A DNA stretch of 53,872 nt from Candidatus Defluviicoccus seviourii (GTDB taxonomy: Bacteria; Pseudomonadota; Alphaproteobacteria; Rhodospirillales; Defluviicoccaceae). A model generated the notes under the pieces. The model had not been told where the DNA came from and did no database searches. It saw only the letters and a program-made list of their open reading frames with translations. Positions 16,195 through 24,123 of this stretch are shown piece after piece. Location: positions 1 to 53,872 of the forward strand of contig UXAT02000015.1 in NCBI GenBank assembly GCA_900609035.2, in the 5' to 3' direction. A program made the translations under genes and the position numbers. The first letter of the stretch is position 1. Every line of letters begins with the position of its first letter.

Positions 16195-17331
16195 TCAACC
16201 CTCACTGTCGGCCGGGATCCTTCCAGGTTCGCCTCCGCCGTGCAAGCCTGCGGCTTCGGCCGCGGGGGCTTCGGCCGCAGGAGCTTCGGCCGCTGGGGCT
16301 TCCTGGCGCCCCGCACGGCCGCCGATCAGCCCGTGCTTGTTCAGACGTTGGCGGAACTGGTGGTAGGGCAGGCCGAGGGCGTGCGCGGCGACCCGCTGGT
16401 TGTTGGCGGCCTCGCTCAGCGCGCGGAGCAGGAGTTCGCGCTCGAAGCCGGCGACGGCAGCCGTGAAGCCTTCCGCCGGCGTTTCGGTGGCCGCGGCCGG
16501 CAAACCCGCCGACGAATCCGCTTGCGGGCGCTCACGCATGCGCGCATCCGGCCGGTAGGGCGAGGCAAACGGATCGAGCTCAATCGCCTCGATCAGCTGT
16601 TCGGGCCGCGGCGCTTGGCAGACCGCCCGCTCGGCGACGTTCTTCAGCTCGCGCACATTGCCGGGCCAGTCGTAGTCCAGAAGCGCCCGCGCGGCGGCTG
16701 GCGCGAAGCCGGGAAACTGCCGCCAGCCGAGTTCGACGGCGATGCCGCGGCCGAAATGATTAGCGAGCGTCAGGATATCTTCGCGGCGCGCGCGCAAGGG
16801 CGGCAGCGTCAACACCGCAAAGGCCAAGCGATCGAGGAGATCGTGGCGAAAGCGTCCCGCCGCCGCCGCCGCCCGCAGATCCTCGTTGCTGGCGGCGATG
16901 ATGCGGACATCGCAGCGCAAGGTGCTCGAACTGCCGAGCCGCTCGAACTGACCATACTCGACAACGCGCAGGATTTTTTCCTGCACGCTCAAGGGCGCGT
17001 TGGCGATCTCGTCCAGGAACAGGCTGCCGCCGTCGGCGCGCTCGAACCGGCCCGGACGCCTGCGGACGGCACCGGTAAAGGCACCGGCCTCGTGGCCGAA
17101 CAGCTCGCTCTCGACCAGCGTTTCCGGCAGCGCGCCGCAATTGAGCTTCATCAGCGGCTGCGCCCAGCGGCCGGAAAGGTAATGCAGGCGGTCGGCGATC
17201 AGCTCCTTGCCGGTGCCGCGCTCGCCGATGACGATCACCGGCCGGTTGAGAACGGCGACGCGGGAGACCTCCTGCATCATCGTCAGGAACGCCGGCGATT
17301 GGCCCACGAGGGGCGGCAAGTCCGTTGGCAT
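16195..17331 (-). CDS. pspF: PspF, sigma-54 enhancer-binding activator of the phage-shock operon
   Basis: PspF activates sigma-54 RNA polymerase at psp promoters and is held inactive by PspA. The 378-residue protein lacks a receiver domain, as expected. It has Walker A GERGTGKE, the sigma-54 contact loop GAFTGA, Walker B GSLFLDEI and the arginine-finger region. A Fis-type helix-turn-helix follows (NQRVAAHALGLPYHQFRQRL). After it comes a tail containing three AAEAP repeats, absent from the 325-residue E. coli PspF. The gene is divergent from pspA across a 224-base control region, and its 3' end abuts mtnP by 13 bases. Confidence 0.92.
   Translation of the reverse strand: MPTDLPPLVGQSPAFLTMMQEVSRVAVLNRPVIVIGERGTGKELIADRLHYLSGRWAQPLMKLNCGALPETLVESELFGHEAGAFTGAVRRRPGRFERADGGSLFLDEIANAPLSVQEKILRVVEYGQFERLGSSSTLRCDVRIIAASNEDLRAAAAAGRFRHDLLDRLAFAVLTLPPLRARREDILTLANHFGRGIAVELGWRQFPGFAPAAARALLDYDWPGNVRELKNVAERAVCQAPRPEQLIEAIELDPFASPYRPDARMRERPQADSSAGLPAAATETPAEGFTAAVAGFERELLLRALSEAANNQRVAAHALGLPYHQFRQRLNKHGLIGGRAGRQEAPAAEAPAAEAPAAEAAGLHGGGEPGRIPADSEG
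16253..16297 (-). repeat. Three tandem 15-bp units in the 3' end of pspF
   Basis: Three consecutive copies of a 15-base unit (plus-strand core GCTTCGGCCGC plus four variable bases) encode repeated Ala-Ala-Glu-Ala-Pro in the PspF tail; a partial fourth copy follows. It is an in-frame microsatellite-like expansion outside the conserved helix-turn-helix. Confidence 0.85.
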
Positions 17332-17363
17332 GGTGTGCGTCCGTCAGCGATCCCCGTCACTGC

Positions 17364-17380
17364 TTAACAGAATATGTTAA
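17364..17380. promoter_or_regulatory. Inverted repeat, candidate PspF upstream activating site
   Basis: TTAACA-N5-TGTTAA is a perfect inverted repeat centred about 130 bases upstream of the predicted pspA transcription start. This is the distance at which enhancer sites for sigma-54 activators, including E. coli PspF, are found. It also lies just upstream of pspF, so it could mediate autorepression. Assignment to PspF is inference. Confidence 0.45.
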
Positions 17381-17474
17381 CTTATGACTATTATCGTCAA
17401 CCTCACTGTCGCTTGAGGCGGAGCGTCGCTCGGAAACTCCCTTTAATACAGTCACTTAGCCGACTCCCGCCGGC

Positions 17475-17490
17475 TGGCACGATCGATGCA
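17475..17490 (+). promoter_or_regulatory. Sigma-54 promoter of pspABC
   Basis: TGGCACGATCGATGCA matches the sigma-54 consensus TGGCACG-N4-TTGCA at all but one position, with correct spacing between the GG and GC elements. Transcription would begin near 17501, about 55 bases before the pspA ATG. Its place between a PspF gene and pspA makes this one of the safest regulatory calls in the window. Confidence 0.9.
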
Positions 17491-17555
17491 GTCTTGATCG
17501 CAGGAACCACGGCCCGGGCGAAAGCGCGCCGGGTGAACACTTGAGGAGACCCTTG

Positions 17556-18230
17556 ATGGGCATTTTTTCGCGCTTGGCCGACATCGTGAACTCCAACATC
17601 AACGCCATCCTCGAAAGCGCCGAGGATCCGCAGAAGATCATCCGCCTGATCATCCAGGAGATGGAGGAGACGCTGGTCGAGGTGCGCGCGACCGCGGCGC
17701 GCGGCATCGCCGAGAAGAAGGACGTCGAGCGCCGGCTGGCGCGGTTGCAGGAGGCTCAGGCCGAATGGGAGCGCAAGGCGGAAGTCGCCCTGCGCCGCGA
17801 CCGCGAGGACCTCTCCAAGGCGGCGCTGATCGAGAAGGCGCGGCTGGGGGAGACGGTGAAGGCGCTGAGCCAGGAGCGCGACGCGCTCACGACCGCACTC
17901 GCCCAGGGCGAGGCCGACATCGCCAAGCTCGAAGCGAAGCTGCGCGATGCCAAGACCCGGCAGAAGACGATGGAAGCGCGGCACGAAACGGCGTCCAACC
18001 GCCTGAAGGCACGCAAACAGGTCTACGACAGCCGGGCCGACGACGCCTTCTCCCGCTTCGAATCGTTCGAGCGGCGGATCGACGAGAAGGAGGGCCAGGC
18101 CGAAGCCCTGGAACTCGGCAAGACACGCACGGTCGCCGAAGAGTTGGCCGACCTCGAGGCGGATGCCGCGATCGAAGACGAGCTGAAGGCGCTTAAACAG
18201 CGGGTAGCCAAGTCGGGCCAGGGCAACTGA
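17556..18230 (+). CDS. pspA: Phage shock protein A, ESCRT-III-like membrane effector
   Basis: PspA binds stressed inner membrane as coiled-coil oligomers and also inhibits PspF. The 224-residue protein begins MGIFSRLADIVNSNINAIL, the amphipathic membrane-binding helix of the family, followed by EDPQKIIRLIIQEMEETL, then long heptad-rich coiled coils to the end. ATG 17556 follows TGAGGAGA. It is preceded by the sigma-54 promoter and followed by pspB after 38 bases. Length and architecture are standard. Confidence 0.95.
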   Translation: MGIFSRLADIVNSNINAILESAEDPQKIIRLIIQEMEETLVEVRATAARGIAEKKDVERRLARLQEAQAEWERKAEVALRRDREDLSKAALIEKARLGETVKALSQERDALTTALAQGEADIAKLEAKLRDAKTRQKTMEARHETASNRLKARKQVYDSRADDAFSRFESFERRIDEKEGQAEALELGKTRTVAEELADLEADAAIEDELKALKQRVAKSGQGN

Positions 18231-18268
18231 GCGACCGCGGGCATCCGAGCAGAAGGACCTGAACGCCG

Positions 18269-18496
18269 ATGATGGAGTTTCTGCAGACCCCGCTGATCCT
18301 GTTCCTCGCGTTCGTGGCGCCGATCTGGATCATCAGCCACTACGTCACCAAGTGGCGGACGGCCAAGATCCTCTCGGCGGAGGACGAGAAGATGCTGCAG
18401 GAACTGTGGGAACTGACGCCACGTCTCGAAAGCCGCATCAACACGCTTGAGCGCATTCTGGACGCAGAAGCGCCCGACTGGAGGAAACAGCTATGA
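18269..18496 (+). CDS. pspB: Envelope stress response membrane protein PspB
   Basis: The 75-residue protein has an N-terminal membrane helix (LILFLAFVAPIWIISHY) and a cytosolic helical tail with the typical EDEKMLQELWELTPRLE and RINTLERILD segments, ending DWRKQL. In Psp systems PspB with PspC senses membrane stress and draws PspA away from PspF. Tandem ATGs at 18269 and 18272 are both possible starts. Its stop overlaps the pspC start by four bases. Confidence 0.93.
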   Translation: MMEFLQTPLILFLAFVAPIWIISHYVTKWRTAKILSAEDEKMLQELWELTPRLESRINTLERILDAEAPDWRKQL

Positions 18497-18918
18497 CCGC
18501 CGGCAACAGCTACAACGGCAACCGGCACGCAGACAACAGCCGGCCGAGCCCGAGCCGGCTCTACCGCAGCCAGCGCTCGAAGATCCTTCTGGGCGTGTGC
18601 AGCGGCATCGCCGAGTACTTGGGCGTCGAGCCGTGGATGGTGCGCGTGTTCACCGTGATTGCCGGCTTTATGTTCGCGCCGCCGACGCTGGCCGGTTACC
18701 TCATCCTCGCCTTCGTGTTGCCGAAGGCGCCGCAGGACCTCTACCGGGATGAGGGCGAGCAGCGGTTCTGGCGCGACGTCCGCATCGATCCGGCGCAGAA
18801 GTTCTCCGAACTGCGCCACCGCTTCCGCGAACTGGAGCGGCAGCTGCAACGGATGGAGGCCTACGTGACCTCCAAGAGCTTCCGCCTCAACCGCGAGATC
18901 AAGGACCTGGAACGCTAA
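18493..18918 (+). CDS. pspC: Envelope stress response membrane protein PspC
   Basis: The 141-residue protein holds a PspC domain: RSKILLGVCSGIAEYLG, then the membrane segment VIAGFMFAPPTLAGYLILAFVLP. A charged helical C-terminus rich in Arg and Glu may form a coiled coil with PspB. It is the last gene of the pspABC operon and overlaps pspB by four bases (ATGA). No pspD or other accessory gene follows. Confidence 0.93.
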   Translation: MTAGNSYNGNRHADNSRPSPSRLYRSQRSKILLGVCSGIAEYLGVEPWMVRVFTVIAGFMFAPPTLAGYLILAFVLPKAPQDLYRDEGEQRFWRDVRIDPAQKFSELRHRFRELERQLQRMEAYVTSKSFRLNREIKDLER

Positions 18919-19000
18919 GGGGGGCGTTGGCTCCTCCTCCCGGCGCGTCATGACCGGGGCGCGTAGGACGGCCAACTGCGATCGGCCCCCTTGAACGTGG

Positions 19001-19025
19001 ATGCGCGGGTCTCTCGCCCGCGCAT
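19001..19025. repeat. Intergenic palindrome of alphaproteobacterial type
   Basis: ATGCGCGGG and CCCGCGCAT form a perfect nine-base stem around a seven-base loop. The form, GGATG-stem-loop-stem-CATGACG, is the look of dispersed intergenic palindromes common in alphaproteobacteria. It may also terminate psp transcription, although no T-run follows. Confidence 0.6.
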
Positions 19026-19077
19026 GACGGCGGGGGGAGAGAGGACCTAACCCCACGCGCTCATTTCCCTCACCCGT

Positions 19078-19101
19078 CATGGCCGGCGCCGGCCGGCCAT
19101 C
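19078..19101. repeat. Second intergenic GC palindrome
   Basis: ATGGCCGG and CCGGCCAT form a hairpin around a short GC-only centre, about 55 bases beyond the previous palindrome. The same flank style (GTCATGG... CCATC) suggests it belongs to the same class of dispersed repeats. Confidence 0.5.
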
Positions 19102-19257
19102 TCCGGCTGACGTCCCCTCAAACTAGATGAGCGGGCAAGCGCCAGCCGCAGTTCGTGCGCCGGTTCCTCCAAGTTCCACAGCACCGTATCCTTGCCCCCC
19201 AGGCGCGACACGCGTAACGATGGTCAAATACGACCAGCGCAAGGGGCGGGGTAACGG

Positions 19258-20598
19258 ATGGCTGCAGGGGACGACGAGCCAAGACCGATCAGCCTGTTCT
19301 ACTCCTATTCGCACAAGGATGAGGACCTGCGGCAGAAACTGCAGGAGCACTTGGCGGTGCTGCGGTGGGATGGGCGGATTGCCGAATGGCACGACCGGAA
19401 CATCGACGCCGGGGATGACTGGGCAAAGGCGATCGACGATAACCTCAAGAGCGCCGATATCGTCCTCCTCCTGGTCAGCGCCAGTTTTCTTGCATCGCCC
19501 TATTGCTGGGGCAAGGAGATGAGTAAGGCGCTGGAGCGCAACGCGCGCGACGAAGCAACCGTCATTCCCGTCATCTTAAGGCCGTGCCAGTGGAAGCAGA
19601 CACGCTTGCAGGATTTGCAGGCTGCGCCCACCGACGGTCGAGCGGTCACGCTGTGGCCTAATCTGGATGAAGCATTCGACGACGTTGCGGCCAAAATCGT
19701 GCGGGTCGTTGATGAACTCAGGCGCAAGCGCGCTGCCGCCGCACACCCTCACCCCGTCCCTCTCCCAGAGGGAGAGGGGGCAAGCCGCCCTCACCCCGAC
19801 CCTCTCCCGCAAGCGGGAGAGGGAGGGACCCGCGGTAGCGGGAGGGTGAGGGCCTTTAAGGACCTCGAAGTCTTCCGCGACATCGAGGCGCCGTGGTGTC
19901 CGGAGATGGTGGTGATTCCGGCCGGCACCTTCCTCATGGGTTCACCCGAGAGCGAGGAAGGACGTACTGATGCGGAAGGACCACAGCACACGGTGACGAT
20001 CGGCCGCCGGTTTGCGATCGGTCGGTTCCCGGTGATGTTCGACGAGTACGATCACTTCTGTGCTTTGACCAAGCGGGAAAAGCCCAAGGACGAGGGCTGG
20101 GGCCGCGGCAAAAGGCCTGTGATCAATGTGAGCTGGTTCGATGCGGTCGCCTACTGCGAGTGGCTGGCGAAGGAGACGGGGCAGCCGTATCGGTTGCCGT
20201 CCGAAAGTGAAAGGGAGTACGCGTGCCGCGCCGGCACAACGACGCGTTATTGGTGGGGCGACGCGATCACACCGAAGAACGCGAACTACGCTGAATCGAA
20301 GCTCGGCAAGACCACCGAGGTAGGCGCCTATCCGGCGAACCCCTGGGGTCTTTACGATATTAACGGCAACGTCTGTGAATGGGTGGCGGATGTCTGGCAC
20401 GACAGCTACCAGCGTGCACCGGCGGACGGCTCAGCGTGGACCGACGGTGAAGGAAAAGACTCCTCCCCCTACCGCGTCCTCCGCGGAGGGTTCTGGTACC
20501 GCACGCCGGAGGGATGGGCCTCGGCCGTCCGCTACTGTGGCAGCCCCGACAGCCGAGGCCCCGATGGGGGCTTCCGCGTTGCCAGGACGCTTGATTAG
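19258..20598 (+). CDS. TIR domain fused to FGE-sulfatase (SUMF1)-like domain
   Basis: This 446-residue protein has an N-terminal TIR domain (about 10-155): ISLFYSYSHKDEDLRQKL, then ADIVLLLVSASFLASPYCW. Glu87 in CWGKE aligns with the catalytic glutamate of NADase TIRs. Residues 162-199 form a Pro/Gly/Glu linker encoded by a palindromic repeat. The C-terminal domain (about 212-446) is FGE/SUMF1-like: MVVIPAGTFLMGS, NVSWFDAVAYCEWL, YRLPSESEREYACRAG, NVCEWVADVW and RVLRGGFWYR. The FGE catalytic cysteine expected after RGG is absent, so binding rather than formylglycine synthesis is likely. No signal peptide. TIR-FGE proteins are known in proteobacteria and cyanobacteria with unclear roles; a defence or signalling effector is inference. 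Confidence 0.88.
   Translation: MAAGDDEPRPISLFYSYSHKDEDLRQKLQEHLAVLRWDGRIAEWHDRNIDAGDDWAKAIDDNLKSADIVLLLVSASFLASPYCWGKEMSKALERNARDEATVIPVILRPCQWKQTRLQDLQAAPTDGRAVTLWPNLDEAFDDVAAKIVRVVDELRRKRAAAAHPHPVPLPEGEGASRPHPDPLPQAGEGGTRGSGRVRAFKDLEVFRDIEAPWCPEMVVIPAGTFLMGSPESEEGRTDAEGPQHTVTIGRRFAIGRFPVMFDEYDHFCALTKREKPKDEGWGRGKRPVINVSWFDAVAYCEWLAKETGQPYRLPSESEREYACRAGTTTRYWWGDAITPKNANYAESKLGKTTEVGAYPANPWGLYDINGNVCEWVADVWHDSYQRAPADGSAWTDGEGKDSSPYRVLRGGFWYRTPEGWASAVRYCGSPDSRGPDGGFRVARTLD
19746..19852. repeat. REP-like palindromic element inside the TIR-FGE gene
   Basis: Two near-identical 21-base direct repeats at 19746-19766 and 19788-19808 each lead into a hairpin. Hairpin one is CCCTCTCCC/GGGAGAGGG (19758-19766, 19770-19778). 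Hairpin two is CCCTCTCCCGC/GCGGGAGAGGG (19800-19810, 19813-19823). An outer pair CCCTCAC/GTGAGGG (19788-19794, 19846-19852) closes the second unit. This is the classic look of widespread intergenic REP/BIME-like repeats, yet here it is translated in frame as the interdomain linker. Confidence 0.85.
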
Positions 20599-20646
20599 AC
20601 TGTCATAGCCCGCGATCTGCGTCTGGGGGCGGCTGCGGAGCCTTGG

Positions 20647-21180
<534 letters not shown>

Positions 21181-21302
21181 GATCCTATCCCTCCCCTGTT
21201 GTTTGCGCCCGGTACAGGTGCACCCCGCCGCCGTATGGACGCTTTTGCGGCGACAATGAGCCCCCTAAACAATCAAAGCAAGACGCAAGACGAGGGTGTC
21301 GC

Positions 21303-24038
21303 CTACCTCCGGTCGTGCTGGCTCCGCCACCACTTCTCCATCCCGATCAACGGCATGATCACGACCGCAACGGCGGCCGCGCGCAGCCAGGCGTAGGCGT
21401 CGATCGGTGCCGAACCGAACACGCTGTTCATGAACGGCCCGTAAATGAAGGCAAGCTGCAATGCGAGAACCGTTCCGATACCGGCATAGATCCACAGGTT
21501 GCTGAACAGGCCGATGCGGAACATCGAGGTCTTCAGCGAGCGGCAGTTGAGAAGGTAGAAGATCTGAAACAAGATGACCGTCGTGACGGCTTCCGTCTGC
21601 GCCTGGGCGTAGGCAGACGCGGCTGCGGTGCCGGCGGTCTCGGCGGCGCCATAGGTGAGAAGGAACAGCCCGACGGCTCCGGCCGCCATCAAGAGCGCGA
21701 CCAGCACGGTGCGGGCGATGACAAACGTGCTCAGCACCGGTGCCTTGGGATCGCGCGGCGGGCGCTCCATCAGGCGTGGCTCCATCGCCTCGAGCGCAAG
21801 CGGTAGCGCAAGCGCGACGGCGGCGACCAGATTGATCCACAAGATCTGCACCGGCCGCATCGGCAGCAGCGCCTCGCCTTCCGTGATCGGGAAGAAGGCG
21901 ACCGCCGCCATCATGATGAAGGCCAGGCCGAGGTTGGTTGGCAGCACGAACGCGAGCGCCTTGACGAGGTTGTCGTAAACCCGCCGCCCCTCCTCAACCG
22001 CGGCCTTGATCGTCGCAAAGTTGTCGTCGGTCAGAACGATGTCGGCCGCCTCCTTCGAGACTGCGGTGCCGGTGATGCCCATGGCGATGCCGATGTCGGC
22101 TTGCTTGAGCGCCGGCGCGTCGTTGACGCCGTCGCCGGTCATCGCGACGACGTGGTTTTCCGCCTGCAGCGCCTTGACGAGACGGAGCTTGTGTTCCGGC
22201 GCCACGCGAGCAAAGACGTTGTGGTCGCGGGCGGCGGCGCGCAGTTCATCCTCGGTCATCCGTCCCAGCTCGACGCCGCTCAAGGCGCGCTCGCCGGCCG
22301 CGCACAAACCCAATGCCGCACCGATGGCGCGCGCCGTTTCGTGGTGGTCGCCGGTGATCATCTTCACGGCGATGCCGGCACTCTGGCAGGCGGCAACCGC
22401 CTCGATGGCCTCCATCCGCGGCGGGTCGATCATGCCCTGCAGGCCGAGAAACGACAGCCCCGCTGCAACGTCGACCTCCTCCAGCCGTGCGAGCGGCCGA
22501 TCCGGTGTAAACGCCGCAAAGGCCAGCACGCGCATGCCCTGCTGGGCGATCTGCCGCACGGCGTGCATGACGGCAGCGTTCTCGCCATCGCTATCCCCGT
22601 TTCCTGAACAGCGGGGAACGATGGCCTCCGGCGCGCCCTTGATGTAGACGACCTGGCCGCCGCCGGGCACTTCGTGCAGCGTCGCCATGAACTGCCGTTC
22701 CGATTCGAATGGGATGACGTCAAGCCGCGGATAGCGGCTGCGGGCATCGGCCGCCGAATGGCCAAGCTTGTGGGCCGCTACTACCAACGCGCCTTCGGTC
22801 GGGTCCCCCGTCAACTGCCAACGGCCCTGGTCGGGATGAATGACGGCGTCGTTACACAACGTGCCGGCCAGGACGAGTCCTTCGACCGCGGCCGGCATGG
22901 CTGCCACAACAACGCCCTCGGCTTGCAGCTGGCCTTCCGGCGCATAGCCGACGCCGCTCAAATGCCACGCGCCGGCGGGCGTCCACAGCGCCTGGACCGT
23001 CATCTCGTTGCGTGTGAGCGTGCCGGTCTTGTCGGAACAGATGACGGTCGTCGAGCCCAGCGTCTCGACCGCGGGCAGCTTGCGGATGATCGCCCGCCGA
23101 TGCGCCATCCGTTGCACGCCGATCGCCAGCGCGATGGTGACGATCGCCGGCAGCCCCTCAGGAATCGCAGCGACGGCGAGCGCGATCGCGGCAAGGATGT
23201 TGTCGGCCACGGGGTAGCCGCGCAGGTGGCCGATGCCGAACAAGATCGCTGAAACGAAGGCAACGGCAACGGCGATCCACATTCCGACGACCGCCAGCTG
23301 CCGCATGAGCGGCGTTTCCAGCTTTTCCGTCTCCTGCAGCAGCCGCGAGATACGGCCAAGCTCGGTTTCGGCGCCGGTTGCCACCACCACCGCGCTGCCT
23401 GTCCCATAGGTCACCAGCGTGCCGCTGAACGCCATGTCGACGCGATCGCCGATTGCCGTATCGGCGGAGACCGCACGGGCCTCCTTTTCGGCCGGCAGCG
23501 ACTCCCCCGTAAGTGCCGCTTCCTCAACCTTGAGCGAACGTACGGCAAGCAGGCGCAGATCGGCGGGGACCTTGTCGCCCGACTGCAGCAATACGATATC
23601 GCCCGGAACCAGCGCGGCGGAGCCCAGCATCTGTTTGCGGCCATCGCGCAGCACGGCAGCCTCTAGCGGCACCATCGCGCTCAAGGCCTTGATCGCCTGG
23701 TTGGCGCGAAACTCCTGCGCAAAGCCGATCACGGCATTCAGCACGACGACGCCGCAGATCACCAGGCCATCGACCAGCTTGCCGGTCGCCATCGCCAGCG
23801 CGGTCGCGGCGAGAAGGACGTAGATGAGCGGATTATTGAACTGTGCAATCAGGATCCGCAGCGCCTGGCCGCGATCTCCAGCCGGCAGCACGTTCGGCCC
23901 GTAGCGGGCAAGGCGCTCTTCCGCTGCCCCAGAATCGAGCCCCGCCGCCGAAGTCTGCAGGCGGGCGAGGACGTCTTCCGCTTCGAGGGCGTGCCAGGCG
24001 TGACCGCCGGCTGCGCTTGGCTTTGCGTCGTTTGCCAT
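21303..24038 (-). CDS. P-type cation-transporting ATPase (P2 class)
   Basis: The 911-residue inner-membrane pump starts with a cation-ATPase N-terminal domain ([14 protein letters not shown]). It has the actuator loop TGESLPAEK, phosphorylation site SDKTGTLT (Asp336), the M4 motif PEGLP and the hinge [11 protein letters not shown], then four more membrane helices. This is the P2 layout of Ca, Na/K or H pumps. In M6 the sequence is [15 protein letters not shown], lacking the Asp of PacL/SERCA (NLVTD), so a calcium role is doubtful and a monovalent cation or proton is possible. ATG 24038 begins at homologous sequence. It follows the AmpG-like gene by 85 bases. Confidence 0.88.
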   Translation of the reverse strand: MANDAKPSAAGGHAWHALEAEDVLARLQTSAAGLDSGAAEERLARYGPNVLPAGDRGQALRILIAQFNNPLIYVLLAATALAMATGKLVDGLVICGVVVLNAVIGFAQEFRANQAIKALSAMVPLEAAVLRDGRKQMLGSAALVPGDIVLLQSGDKVPADLRLLAVRSLKVEEAALTGESLPAEKEARAVSADTAIGDRVDMAFSGTLVTYGTGSAVVVATGAETELGRISRLLQETEKLETPLMRQLAVVGMWIAVAVAFVSAILFGIGHLRGYPVADNILAAIALAVAAIPEGLPAIVTIALAIGVQRMAHRRAIIRKLPAVETLGSTTVICSDKTGTLTRNEMTVQALWTPAGAWHLSGVGYAPEGQLQAEGVVVAAMPAAVEGLVLAGTLCNDAVIHPDQGRWQLTGDPTEGALVVAAHKLGHSAADARSRYPRLDVIPFESERQFMATLHEVPGGGQVVYIKGAPEAIVPRCSGNGDSDGENAAVMHAVRQIAQQGMRVLAFAAFTPDRPLARLEEVDVAAGLSFLGLQGMIDPPRMEAIEAVAACQSAGIAVKMITGDHHETARAIGAALGLCAAGERALSGVELGRMTEDELRAAARDHNVFARVAPEHKLRLVKALQAENHVVAMTGDGVNDAPALKQADIGIAMGITGTAVSKEAADIVLTDDNFATIKAAVEEGRRVYDNLVKALAFVLPTNLGLAFIMMAAVAFFPITEGEALLPMRPVQILWINLVAAVALALPLALEAMEPRLMERPPRDPKAPVLSTFVIARTVLVALLMAAGAVGLFLLTYGAAETAGTAAASAYAQAQTEAVTTVILFQIFYLLNCRSLKTSMFRIGLFSNLWIYAGIGTVLALQLAFIYGPFMNSVFGSAPIDAYAWLRAAAVAVVIMPLIGMEKWWRSQHDRR

Positions 24039-24123
24039 CGTTCCAGCCCTGTTCGTGTCGGTGGTGGCAGCGCCCGATCCCTTTCGCCTGTTACATGAGG
24101 GGGCAGGAACCGAACCTCCAGGG

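Larger units (their letters stand above)
18919..19257. other. Intergenic region with palindromes after pspC
   Basis: These 339 bases separate pspC from the TIR-FGE gene. They hold two strong palindromes described separately and a GC-rich purine run. No protein-like frame is visible. The ribosome-binding site of the next gene (GGGGCGGGG) lies at the right edge. Confidence 0.5.

Noticed and set aside
17364..17380. TTAA...TTAA repeat in the pspF-pspA region as a CtrA site
   Set aside because: The TTAA spacing is nine bases, not seven, and it is better explained as an inverted repeat for the sigma-54 activator.
19860..20598. Sulfatase-activating (formylglycine-generating) function of the C-terminal domain
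   Set aside because: The catalytic cysteine expected after the RGG motif is replaced (GGFWYR), and no sulfatase gene is near.
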